Positions 1 to 7,812 of a DNA stretch of 33,513 nt are shown piece after piece. The stretch is from Mariniblastus sp. (lineage in GTDB: Bacteria; Planctomycetota; Planctomycetia; Pirellulales; Pirellulaceae). Positions within the stretch are counted from its first letter, which is position 1, and every line of letters starts with the position of its first letter. Made by a program: the position numbers and the translations under genes. The notes under the pieces were generated by a model. The model had not been told where the DNA came from. It searched no databases and saw only the letters and a program-made list of their open reading frames with translations. The DNA lies in contig JALZWN010000034.1 of assembly GCA_023300235.1 (NCBI GenBank), positions 1-33,513 of the forward strand. The letters are read 5' to 3'.

Positions 1-330
1 TCCAAGATCCAATCGTTGGAAAACGTCAACCTTTGGCTCTCCAAAATCTCAGACGACGGCCTCAAGCATCTACGCACCCTGCCGCAGCTAACCTCGTTGA
101 ACCTTGACAACACAGCCATCACAGACGACGGCGTTGAAACTATCGCCCAAATGAAACAATTGACTTGGTTGCATTTAGGCAAAACAAAAATCACCGCCGC
201 ATGTGTACCGACATTGAAATCGATGACCAACTTGACGTTTTTGGACATCACCAACACAGCTCTATCGCCAACCACCAGCCAAGAAATCGCCGACGCCCTC
301 GAACCCGGCGGCTGCCATGTCAAACGCTGA
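1..330 (+). CDS. Leucine-rich-repeat protein, C-terminal part (5' end outside window)
   Basis: The reading frame is open from base 1, so the gene begins upstream. About 109 residues remain and show at least three leucine-rich repeats of about 24 residues, with the pattern L..L..L.L..T.ITD.G: LTSLNLDNTAITDDGV, LTWLHLGKTKITAACV and LTFLDITNTALS. Such repeats form a curved protein-binding surface. This variant, with an ITD-G turn, is common in secreted or membrane-associated planctomycete proteins. The last repeat is followed by a short tail ending in CHVKR. No catalytic domain is visible in this part. The gene converges on the phosphodiesterase-like gene whose end lies about 105 bases away. What stands in front of the repeats cannot be known from here. 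Confidence 0.8.
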   Translation, partial: SKIQSLENVNLWLSKISDDGLKHLRTLPQLTSLNLDNTAITDDGVETIAQMKQLTWLHLGKTKITAACVPTLKSMTNLTFLDITNTALSPTTSQEIADALEPGGCHVKR

Positions 331-342
331 TCCTGCTCCGTA

Positions 343-402
343 GATCTCGATCGCTTAACAGCAAAACCGGCAGGCGGCAGGGGTTACAAGCGCCTCGAGA
401 TC
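343..402. other. Inverted repeat between convergent genes
   Basis: GATCTCGA (343-350) and TCGAGATC (395-402) are perfect inverse copies, with a further GCTT/AAGC pairing inside. The loop is about 31 bases. It lies between the ends of two convergent genes, where a bidirectional terminator would be expected, but there is no T-run, so factor-independent termination is doubtful. Confidence 0.35.
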
Positions 403-435
403 ATCTCATCGAAGCCAGCCGCCACCCGAACATTT

Positions 436-1716
436 CTACCGGCCTAACAAGCCTTCGACATAGCCCCGAAAATCAACCATCCGCTCCGGCGGCGTTCCCG
501 GCCCGATCACCAACGGTCCCGCATCCCCTTGTTGCAGTAAACCATGGCTGCCTTTGACCAAGGTCGCATCCAACGGGATCACATTCATGCGATAGCGAAA
601 TCCCAACTTTTTCTTCGCCAACGCAACCGCCGCTTTCAATTTTGAATCCATAAATAGCTCAACCGGATCGTAGCCCGGCTTGCGATGGATATCGACACAT
701 CGGGCAAAATCTGGCGAGTCAGCATCGTCCTGCCAGTAATAGTAAGTGAACCAGCTATCCGATTCCGCCAACGCGATCAAATCTCCACTACGATCATGAT
801 CCAACCGCAACTCCGCCGGATCCACCACGGCAGCAACGCCGGGACAGGCCTCCAGCAATCGCCGCACGTTTCCCTTCTCACTCGCTTGCTTCACGTACAC
901 ATGAGCCAGCTGATGTTCCGCCACAGCAAACGAACCGCTTTCGCCCGGAATTAAATGCTCGCCAAAAGGCCCACTGCGAATTCCCAAATAACCGGCGTCT
1001 CGTAAAACACGATTCAGATGCACCGGCCGTTCCACCGGCGTCAAACCGTACTCCGAAACCACGACCACCTGAGCACCAATGTCATTCGCGGCGGCGACGA
1101 TCCTCCCCACGCATCGATCAACTTCGGCAACTCGTGCCGGATCCTGCACTGGCAACCGTTGATAGTCGTAATCCAAATGAGGCAGATAAGCCAACGTCAA
1201 CTGAGGCTTCTTCTCACGCATCACCGTCGCCGTCGCGTCAGCAATCCACTCCGAACTCGGCAAACCTGCGTTCGGCCCCCAAAAACTAAAAAACGGAAAC
1301 GAACCATGCCGCCCAACAAGATCGCAATCGGTTTGGTCCAACACATCAAACACTTTTGAACCGTCGCTACCGTAATGAGGTTTTGGCGTGACGCTGTATC
1401 GACAACCCGAAGACTGATTGAACCACCAAAACATTTTGGCGGTCTCAATACCGTCGTAAAACTTATCCGCCTGAATCAACGAGTTTGCTTGCTGCCAAAA
1501 CCGAATCTCTTGCGTGTCTTTAAAATACCAACCATTGCCAACAATCCCGTGCTCGCTCGGCCACTTCCCCGTCAACATCGTCGCTTGCGACGCACACGTA
1601 ACCGCCGGAACCGGAGACTCCCAAGGCACCGCCGTGCCCACCGCAGCGCAGTTCGGAGCGTGTTCCAACAAGCCCGGCGTCAGCCCCACCACGTTAATAA
1701 TGCACAATCGATTCAA
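436..1716 (-). CDS. Type I phosphodiesterase / nucleotide pyrophosphatase-like protein (EboF-like)
   Basis: A 426-residue protein of the alkaline-phosphatase superfamily, soluble by appearance, with no signal peptide. The nucleophile region is VPAVTCASQATMLTG with Thr40 as the likely nucleophile, followed by PSEHGIVGNGWYF. HLDYDYQR (about 180-187) and KGSHG near the C-terminus fit metal-binding positions. The first Asp usual in nucleotide pyrophosphatases (DGL) is replaced: the segment reads NVVGL. The usual SDHG is SEYG (221-224). These changes characterise a subgroup annotated as alkaline phosphatase family protein. The start is TTG at 1716, as no ATG lies near. It follows the prenyltransferase gene by 45 bases, so the two are probably one transcript. 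In the ebo cluster known from cyanobacteria and eustigmatophyte plastids, EboC is a UbiA protein and EboF a protein of this class. The substrate is unknown. Confidence 0.8.
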   Translation of the reverse strand: MNRLCIINVVGLTPGLLEHAPNCAAVGTAVPWESPVPAVTCASQATMLTGKWPSEHGIVGNGWYFKDTQEIRFWQQANSLIQADKFYDGIETAKMFWWFNQSSGCRYSVTPKPHYGSDGSKVFDVLDQTDCDLVGRHGSFPFFSFWGPNAGLPSSEWIADATATVMREKKPQLTLAYLPHLDYDYQRLPVQDPARVAEVDRCVGRIVAAANDIGAQVVVVSEYGLTPVERPVHLNRVLRDAGYLGIRSGPFGEHLIPGESGSFAVAEHQLAHVYVKQASEKGNVRRLLEACPGVAAVVDPAELRLDHDRSGDLIALAESDSWFTYYYWQDDADSPDFARCVDIHRKPGYDPVELFMDSKLKAAVALAKKKLGFRYRMNVIPLDATLVKGSHGLLQQGDAGPLVIGPGTPPERMVDFRGYVEGLLGR

Positions 1717-1761
1717 AACGTTTCCAAGTTAGCAGTTCAAGTTTTTTGCGACTCAATTGAC

Positions 1762-2814
1762 CTAAGTGATCGGGATTCGTTTCCCCAACCACAGCACCGG
1801 CAACAGCATCGCCAACACCACCAACGAGTATTGCATCGCATTCGGCACGGCCAAACAACTGACCACTGCATCCAGAATGATCAAGCTTCGCAGCACCGAA
1901 ATCACGCCCATCTTAATCGAACCGGGTGACGGCGAGATAAACGCATTCACCACATGCCGCACGATTCGCGAGGAAATCAAAACAACGATCAACGGAAACC
2001 ATTGCTGCAAACCCGCCTTCAAAGCGGGATTGGGAAACAACAGCGACAGACTAGCAATTCCCAGTAAACCGCCAGTCACACCCAGCGACGCGACCCCCAG
2101 TCGGGCCTTCTGCGATTTCAAGCCTTGATCGTTCGCCTTCGACTCGTCTTTGGCCAGCAACGTCACCCCCGCGATCAACACCGCAACCGCAGCCGCCCAA
2201 CCAACCACGATCAGCGGAAACCCCAGCCAAACATCGTTTGTCGCAACGCCAGCCCTAACCGTCGCCGCTCCTAGCAGGATATTGAAAAACCGACAACTGC
2301 CCATCGCCAACGGCGCCAACCAAGTTTTCTTCAGCGGCCCATCGTACAGCCAAATCGACAACACCACCGCGACACCACAACACACGCTCCGCATCAACGC
2401 CGCCACCCCACCCGCTGAATCGGACAAAGCCAATGCTCCCGCTAACGCGGCAAACAACAATCCCAATAACAACAATCCAATCGCAACCGACCGTGCCGCC
2501 CCCAGCGAAATCACACCCGAGGGAATCGGACGACTGGGACGCTCAACCGCATCGACATCCGCGTCGAACACATCATTCAAAACCATCCCACCACAAAACA
2601 AACAGCTCGTCGCCAGCAACAGCAACACCAACTCTCCCGTGGGATTCCAGCCGCCATGAGCAAACAAAAACGCGACCAACACGTTCGTCCAAGCCGTTGG
2701 CACATTGGCAATCCGCAGCAAACGAGCCCAAGCCATCAACGAGCTTTGAGTCGGCTGCGAATTTGAATCGTCAGAAGGCGATCGAGAGTTTTCGGTTTGC
2801 GGTGCATCGCTCAT
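1762..2814 (-). CDS. UbiA-family prenyltransferase (EboC-like)
   Basis: A 350-residue integral membrane protein. The first 25 residues are polar and Ser/Gln-rich. About eight or nine hydrophobic segments follow. The prenyl-diphosphate motif NDVFDADVD is at residues 80-88, followed by RPSRPIPSG, which is diagnostic for UbiA enzymes. The second acidic site is weak: a YDGPLKKT segment near residue 155 stands where UbiA proteins have their second Asp-rich motif. UbiA enzymes move a prenyl chain onto an aromatic or other acceptor within the membrane. The acceptor here is unknown. The close position before the phosphodiesterase-like gene suggests the EboC branch rather than menaquinone or haem O synthesis. 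The start ATG at 2814 lies about 75 bases below a good promoter candidate. Confidence 0.88.
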   Translation of the reverse strand: MSDAPQTENSRSPSDDSNSQPTQSSLMAWARLLRIANVPTAWTNVLVAFLFAHGGWNPTGELVLLLLATSCLFCGGMVLNDVFDADVDAVERPSRPIPSGVISLGAARSVAIGLLLLGLLFAALAGALALSDSAGGVAALMRSVCCGVAVVLSIWLYDGPLKKTWLAPLAMGSCRFFNILLGAATVRAGVATNDVWLGFPLIVVGWAAAVAVLIAGVTLLAKDESKANDQGLKSQKARLGVASLGVTGGLLGIASLSLLFPNPALKAGLQQWFPLIVVLISSRIVRHVVNAFISPSPGSIKMGVISVLRSLIILDAVVSCLAVPNAMQYSLVVLAMLLPVLWLGKRIPIT

Positions 2815-2895
2815 GCTTCAGTTTTCGCGGATTGCGAACCAGTTGATTCAGACTTCGGGTTTAGGAAGCGACATTGTAGTCCCGTTTGCCGGCTA

Positions 2896-2923
2896 ATTGT
2901 AGATTGCTTGCTCTGGCTCTCAA
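2896..2923 (-). promoter_or_regulatory. Sigma70-type promoter candidate for the prenyltransferase operon
   Basis: On the minus strand TTGAGA (2923-2918), a 16-base spacer and TACAAT (2901-2896) match the sigma70 consensus at five of six positions in each box. The predicted transcript start is near 2889, giving a leader of about 75 bases before the ATG at 2814. Confidence 0.5.
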
Positions 2924-2947
2924 TCGATCTCTTTCGCCCACCGATCA

Positions 2948-3505
2948 CTAACGCTTCCATAGCCGTTTTAGCCAGTTCAAATTAAATCCCCCAACTCGCG
3001 TTAAGGTAACCCCGGCCGCACGCTGAAAGTTACAAAGCACGAGATTTTTTTGCGGAGCGATCCCCATCGCAGGCATAAATACGACTTCTGTTGTACCGCC
3101 CATTTCATCCGCAATATTCAAAACCACCGTGGCGCAATTTCGATGAATTCTATAATCACCCGAAACGATTCTTTCAAATGGCACGCTAAACCTGCTAAAG
3201 AAACCACGCACATGAATCCCATCAGCGTCCATCAACACTCGCTTCATTTGGAAAGTGGGCCGCAGCATTGCATAACCAACGAACAACAGGATTGGACCAA
3301 AAACAAGTGACCACAAGTCTTGTTGCTGACACACCACCACAATCGTCGCTGCAATCGCACAAATCCCGAACGCTGAAGTCGCCAACGCCTTTACGGGAAA
3401 AGTCAGCGGCGTGCTAAGCACCTGCGGCGAAACAACACATGGATCGTTCGGCAATTCTGCCACACCCTTTCGCTGATTCAAAATTACGTCCTTGGCAAAC
3501 AACAC
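2948..3505 (-). CDS. Small membrane protein with two TM segments and PH-like C-terminal part
   Basis: A 185-residue hypothetical protein. After about 35 polar residues come two hydrophobic segments (roughly 36-60 and 66-84). The C-terminal half carries alternating beta-rich stretches, including RVLMDADGIHVRGFF, VPFERIVSGDYR and TVVLNIADE. That layout (two helices, then a strand-rich domain with a xxDxxGIxxR hairpin) is like bacterial PH-domain membrane proteins of the bPH2/YcxB type; this is an inference by pattern only. The start is TTG at 3505; there is no closer ATG. It reads the same way as the prenyltransferase gene but is separated by about 130 bases that contain a promoter, so it is probably a separate unit. 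Confidence 0.65.
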   Translation of the reverse strand: MLFAKDVILNQRKGVAELPNDPCVVSPQVLSTPLTFPVKALATSAFGICAIAATIVVVCQQQDLWSLVFGPILLFVGYAMLRPTFQMKRVLMDADGIHVRGFFSRFSVPFERIVSGDYRIHRNCATVVLNIADEMGGTTEVVFMPAMGIAPQKNLVLCNFQRAAGVTLTRVGGFNLNWLKRLWKR

Positions 3506-3732
3506 CGAATATAGAATTTGAAATCAAACAGCAGGTGCTTCGCCATCGACAACAAGTGGCAAGTAAGGATTGTCATTCATATGATTAGGCTATCGATGAC
3601 ACCCACGAATTACACATTACAGGGCTCGCCGGCCTCTATCATTACTTCACTTCTGTTTTCGCTGCGTTAACACTGTTCGCAGTCGACCGCCCAAACTTGG
3701 CCCCCCCCGGCCCCACCCCCTTAAACCAGCGC

Positions 3733-3773
3733 AAAAAAGAAGCCCGGACGTCAGGTTACGACGACCGAGCTTC
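3733..3773 (-). terminator. Rho-independent terminator on the minus strand, no gene in front of it
   Basis: Read on the minus strand, GAAGC-T-CGG-T-CGTC (3773-3760) pairs with GACG-T-CCG-G-GCTTC (3752-3739) around a 7-base loop. There are twelve Watson-Crick pairs, one U.G wobble and one U/U mismatch, and six T follow directly (A-run 3738-3733). On the plus strand the wobble becomes a C/A mismatch and no T-run follows, so the minus strand is favoured. The nearest gene upstream on the minus strand would have to lie within the 260 bases before the divergent operon at 4031, and none is seen. Confidence 0.6.
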
Positions 3774-3995
3774 AACCCCCCTGGGTATCTCATCCGCAAG
3801 ACTGTTATCTTTCAAACAGCTGCATTGTATTTGGTACACGTTCTATCGGATGGGACAACCAAGAACTTTGCTTTTAATCATCAACTTTCCCGAACAGTGA
3901 ACTTTGGCAATATTTATCGATATTTTCGGTGATAGCAGTCAGTTAAAGTTCACCGAACAGGTAAACCTGCCGATGTGACCGAAGAGGCCCCTTCG
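3733..3995 (-). ncRNA. Candidate structured small RNA ending at the orphan terminator
   Basis: This stretch has no convincing coding frame but several nested inverted repeats. TCTCATCCG (about 3789) pairs with CGGATGGGA (about 3847) around an inner CTGTT/AACAG hairpin. GTGAACTTT (3897-3905) pairs with AAAGTTCAC (3945-3953). CAGGT/ACCTG (near 3958-3969) and CGAAG/CTTCG (3980-3984 and 3991-3995) form short hairpins. The stretch ends in a minus-strand terminator. It matches no RNA class recognised here: the conserved cores of RNase P RNA, tmRNA and SRP RNA were looked for and not found. The alternative is a structured 5' leader of the plus-strand operon at 4031. No promoter was identified for the minus transcript. 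Confidence 0.3.
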
Positions 3996-4030
3996 CTTTT
4001 ATCAATCAGCACACCAAACGCCGCAATTTG

Positions 4031-6082
4031 ATGACCATCAAACAAAAAACCAGCTGGCTTACCGTCCTACCGTCCTTGGTGATTCCGATCAGTGTCGGCC
4101 TGACCATGTACTTAGGCCTCGCATACATGATCGAGCAATCGATCCTGACCAATGAACTGTTGGTTCGTTACACCACCGGACACCCAATCTCCCGGTTCAC
4201 CACAGGCATGTTCTTCATTGGCGTGGCTTCACTATTGATGATCGCCAAAAACGTCTTCGAACAGTTCTCGACCGAATCCAAAATCCAACTGATAGACGGC
4301 GACGAAGCAACCGCGACCCAGCCAACAGATAAGCAACCAGCGGCAACTCCCAAACCATCCAACAGCGTCGCCGGACGAGCAACGGGCTACCAAAACAACC
4401 TAAACGAGCACGCAGCTTGGTCCAAAGAACATTACCTTTGGCAACGCCTATCAGCAATGATGGCCTACCTGCAACGCAGCGACTCAACCGCCAACGCCGA
4501 AACCGAACTCAAGTATTTAAGCGAACTCGACTACGAACGCCAACAACAGCGATTTGCTTTGGTCCGCATCCTCATCTGGGCCACTCCGATGCTCGGCTTT
4601 TTAGGCACCGTACTAGGCATCTCCGAAGCATTGGGCGGCATCAGTGTAGGCCCCGAAAACAACTTCGAAACCATGATGAACGGCCTCCGCGGCAGTTTGT
4701 ACGTCGCCTTCGACACAACCGCATTGGCACTTACGCTCTCCATGTTCCTGATGTTCGGTCAGTTTCTGATCGACCGCTTTGAACTTCAACTGCTGTCCAT
4801 CGTCGATACTCGCGTCCACGCGGAAATCAACCGAAACTTCGACCTAACCAGCACCGGCGACGTGACCATGCGGACGTTCTCCGAACAGTTCCTTGAAACA
4901 TCCAAAGAAGCCGCGATCAACCAAACCAAACTTTGGAAACGTTCTATCGATTCAGCTCAAAAAGCTTGGTCGTCAACACTCACCGACACCAACGCCAACG
5001 TCCAGCGCAATCTCACCGAGGCGTTGAGCCAAAACACACGTAAACTCGCCACCCAACTTACCACCGCCATCGAACGAGCCGACAACGCGATGTCTCACCG
5101 GTGGCAACAATGGCAAGTAACACTTTCAGACAATTGCCGCTTACTGTCGGCTCATCAGAAACAACTCGGCGAACAAACTAGCCAGTTCAGCAAAATAGTT
5201 TCTGAAAAATCAGAAACACACGAATTCAAAAACGCCATCCAACAAAACAATCAAGCGATCGAAGCCACCAAACAACTCCGCGAAACGCTCGGGACTTTAT
5301 CCGCGTCAATCCAAACGATGCAGAAGACATCAATCGCTCAAACAAAGATCGCCGACAAACTCGCTAGTGTTGCCAAAGAACCCACCATCATCCAACAACC
5401 AAAAACACAAACACTCGCAACTAAACAGCTAACCGAAACGCTCACCGCCCTTTCAGATTCGATCCAAACGATGCAGAAAACATCGGTCGCACAAACAAAG
5501 ATCGCTGATAAACTCGCTAGCGTTGCGAAAAAACCAACCATCATCCAACAACCAGAAACACAAACACTCGCCACTCAACAGCTAACCAAAACGCTCAGCA
5601 CCCTTGCTGACTCGATTCAAACGATGCAAAAAACGTCGGTCGCCCAAACAGAGATCACCAGTAAGCTTACCGAAGCCGTCGCCAAACAGCCGATCGTTCA
5701 GCGTTTGATCCATCCGCAGCCACAAGCGATAGCTGGCAAACTGCGAATAGACACACCGCAAAAAACCGATTCTCACCAACTGGCTCACGAGATCGATATC
5801 GTCAAAGCAGTAGTCCAAATGCTTCCCCCTGCCAAACCATCCAATACGCCAAGCGTCACATTCAGCCTCCAGGCCGCCTCCATAAATAAGTCGGTCACCA
5901 AGGCCAGAATTGCGCAACAAAACCAACCACCCATAGCAGCCAAGCCAGAGACTGACGTCGTGTTCCAATCCGGATCTCGCTTCCAACATCCAGCAGTTGA
6001 ATCAATCCGCGAAACCAACAATCGCGTTGCCGACTTCTTGTCCAAACAAAGCCGACCCGCTCGTGGCCGATCAGCAGTATGA
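4031..6082 (+). CDS. TolQ/ExbB/MotA-family proton-channel protein with long coiled-coil tail
   Basis: A 683-residue inner-membrane protein. Hydrophobic segments lie at about 11-34, 55-73, 176-200 and 224-247. The third carries LGFLGTVLGISEALGG and the fourth AFDTTALALTLSMFLMF, the two signature helices of the MotA/TolQ/ExbB family, which form the stator channel that turns ion flow into mechanical work. TolQ and ExbB are about 230-245 residues, so the roughly 400-residue C-terminal tail is an extension. It is Gln/Thr/Ala-rich, helical in appearance and contains three 51-residue tandem repeats. ATG at 4031 is chosen over the TTG directly before it; no clear ribosome site is present. The stop overlaps the next start (ATGA), so the three genes at 4031-8855 are translationally coupled. 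What the motor drives is unknown. Confidence 0.85.
   Translation: MTIKQKTSWLTVLPSLVIPISVGLTMYLGLAYMIEQSILTNELLVRYTTGHPISRFTTGMFFIGVASLLMIAKNVFEQFSTESKIQLIDGDEATATQPTDKQPAATPKPSNSVAGRATGYQNNLNEHAAWSKEHYLWQRLSAMMAYLQRSDSTANAETELKYLSELDYERQQQRFALVRILIWATPMLGFLGTVLGISEALGGISVGPENNFETMMNGLRGSLYVAFDTTALALTLSMFLMFGQFLIDRFELQLLSIVDTRVHAEINRNFDLTSTGDVTMRTFSEQFLETSKEAAINQTKLWKRSIDSAQKAWSSTLTDTNANVQRNLTEALSQNTRKLATQLTTAIERADNAMSHRWQQWQVTLSDNCRLLSAHQKQLGEQTSQFSKIVSEKSETHEFKNAIQQNNQAIEATKQLRETLGTLSASIQTMQKTSIAQTKIADKLASVAKEPTIIQQPKTQTLATKQLTETLTALSDSIQTMQKTSVAQTKIADKLASVAKKPTIIQQPETQTLATQQLTKTLSTLADSIQTMQKTSVAQTEITSKLTEAVAKQPIVQRLIHPQPQAIAGKLRIDTPQKTDSHQLAHEIDIVKAVVQMLPPAKPSNTPSVTFSLQAASINKSVTKARIAQQNQPPIAAKPETDVVFQSGSRFQHPAVESIRETNNRVADFLSKQSRPARGRSAV
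5270..5700 (+). repeat. Three 153-bp in-frame tandem repeats
   Basis: Units begin at 5270, 5423 and 5576, exactly 153 bases apart, each starting (K/Q)QL.(E/K)TL and containing SIQTMQKTS(I/V)AQT. Units 1 and 2 end in TQTLAT; unit 3 diverges after about 110 bases. Synonymous changes scatter through the units, so the duplication is not brand new. The repeat encodes part of the helical tail of the channel protein. Confidence 0.9.
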
Positions 6083-7812
6083 GCCGTTTGCGTAAGAACC
6101 TGAACCAGCCAAGCGTATCCTTATTTCCGTTTCTGGCCGTCCTCATCTGCACCTTGGGTGTGCTGATCGTGATGTTGGTGCTGGCCGTCAAATCGGCCGA
6201 AGTCGCCAAAGAACAGGTACAAGCCACCGAAGACCAGGTCGCGGCGGCCAAAATCGAAGAAGCCCAACAACGGCTCGCGTTGGAAAAGTTTCGCTCCGAA
6301 TCGATCCACCAACTTCGCTCGGACGTTCTCGCCCGCCTATCCAACTCACGTCAAAATCGCAGCTACTTACAACAAGACATCACCGATGCAGATAAAAAAG
6401 TAGAAGCCACCAAGAAGCGAATCGATTTGCTAAAACGCTCGCTGGACAGCGCCGACAAAGACAACCCCGCTGAAACAGACCAAGCAGAAATTCGCCGCCT
6501 AAAAAACGCGATCGAACAACTTAAACAACAAATTGCAAAAGCGAAAAAGTCGCTCGACGTTCAACGAAAAATATCCGCAAAACAAGGTCCCAGTCGTTTC
6601 AGCCTAGTCCCGCACCAAGGCAGTGGCGGGACCTTTCGACGACCGATCTTTCTTGAATGCCTCGACAACGAAATCCGCCTGCAACCGTTCGGCATTAGAC
6701 TTTCCAAACAAGATTTTGCCACGCCGATTCAAGCCGGCAACCCGCTGGACGTCGCGCTGCTAACCATTCAAGAACATTGGCAGCAGCTAAACGTCTCCGG
6801 CGAACATGGCTCGCCCTATCCGTTGATCGTAGTTCGCCCCGACGGTGCAGAAACGTTCGTGCTGGCTCGCCGTGCCATGAAGAGCTGGACGGACGAGTTT
6901 GGTTATGAGCTCGTCGACGCCAAAAAAGAACTCGACTTCGGCGAGCCAGACGACTTACTGGTTGCGAAGGTAAACGACGTCGTTCAACGCTCGATCGACC
7001 GACAAATGCAAATCGCGAAACTGCAATACGAACGCGAGCGACACCTAGCGCAGTTTTCTTCGAATCGAGCTGGACAAGGATTCTCAGTTTCTAAACGCGG
7101 TAGCGGATCAGTCACCACCAGCGCATACCAATCTTACAACGACGGCGGAACACAGGCAGCACCCATTGGGTTTGAATCAAACCGCACACACTCGGGAACA
7201 CAGCCCTTCGATTCCAAAACCCAACAAGCAAGCTTTCAAGCGAATCGCACGTCACAACGTCAATCCGCTGACAACTCGAACGCCAATCAAAACTCCGCTG
7301 CCGCCAGTTCACATTTCAACGACCAAGCATTCAGTAAGCCCACGGGTCACAACAGCAAGTTCACCTCATCAGGTAATATCGCCGCACCAAACTCACCGCA
7401 ATCCGCGGGCCAACCACAAAGCACACAACAAACGAACTCGCCGTCGAACTCATCCACTCCCAACCTCGCCAACCGACGCGGGCAAGGCTGGGCGTTGCCA
7501 TCTCGTCCGCAAGGCGGAACAGGATACCTGCGCCCCATCACGGTGGTCTGCTCAGCGAACGACTTGCAAATCAAAACCGCAACCGGCCAAACTCGCACCA
7601 TCCGTTTCGAATCCGACCCAACCACCGCCGTCGACGTCATGGTCGAAGAAATCTGGAACCGAATTGATAGTTGGGGAATCGCAGGGCAGGGGAGTTACTG
7701 GAAACCTCAACTCCGCATCAAAACCAAACCCGGCGGCGAACAACGTTTTACCATGCTCCAACAAATGCTCCACAACAGTGGCCTAGTAATCGAATCGGAG
7801 CCCCCGAAATGA
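6079..7812 (+). CDS. ExbD-like bitopic protein without the channel Asp, two related C-terminal domains
   Basis: A 577-residue protein with one N-terminal membrane helix (about 14-37, SLFPFLAVLICTLGVLIVML), a coiled coil at about 40-165, and the rest presumably in the periplasm. In ExbD/TolR/MotB the helix begins F.D with an Asp that carries the proton; here that place reads FLA (Ala20), so this subunit cannot supply it. Residues 171-281 (domain A) and 468-577 (domain B) resemble one another. Both open with a Gly/Pro-rich stretch, RPI, and a strand-turn-strand, and end with strand-PDG or PGG-helix-strand (YPLIVVRPDGAETF; QLRIKTKPGGEQRF). They are joined by a Ser/Asn/Gln-rich linker (about 320-465). 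The gene overlaps both neighbours by four bases (ATGA). The family is known to me only as planctomycete conserved proteins beside TolQ-like genes; the role is inferred. Confidence 0.8.
   Translation: MSRLRKNLNQPSVSLFPFLAVLICTLGVLIVMLVLAVKSAEVAKEQVQATEDQVAAAKIEEAQQRLALEKFRSESIHQLRSDVLARLSNSRQNRSYLQQDITDADKKVEATKKRIDLLKRSLDSADKDNPAETDQAEIRRLKNAIEQLKQQIAKAKKSLDVQRKISAKQGPSRFSLVPHQGSGGTFRRPIFLECLDNEIRLQPFGIRLSKQDFATPIQAGNPLDVALLTIQEHWQQLNVSGEHGSPYPLIVVRPDGAETFVLARRAMKSWTDEFGYELVDAKKELDFGEPDDLLVAKVNDVVQRSIDRQMQIAKLQYERERHLAQFSSNRAGQGFSVSKRGSGSVTTSAYQSYNDGGTQAAPIGFESNRTHSGTQPFDSKTQQASFQANRTSQRQSADNSNANQNSAAASSHFNDQAFSKPTGHNSKFTSSGNIAAPNSPQSAGQPQSTQQTNSPSNSSTPNLANRRGQGWALPSRPQGGTGYLRPITVVCSANDLQIKTATGQTRTIRFESDPTTAVDVMVEEIWNRIDSWGIAGQGSYWKPQLRIKTKPGGEQRFTMLQQMLHNSGLVIESEPPK

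Noticed and set aside
2150-2659. 170-residue open frame on the plus strand
   Set aside because: It lies wholly opposite the UbiA gene, is a Pro/Asn/Thr-rich shadow and shows no domain.
3697-3900. 67-residue frame in the structured intergenic region
   Set aside because: It runs through the terminator hairpin and poly-C stretches, with no recognisable protein features.
3733-3995. RNase P RNA, tmRNA or SRP RNA
   Set aside because: None of the conserved core sequences of these RNAs was found on either strand.
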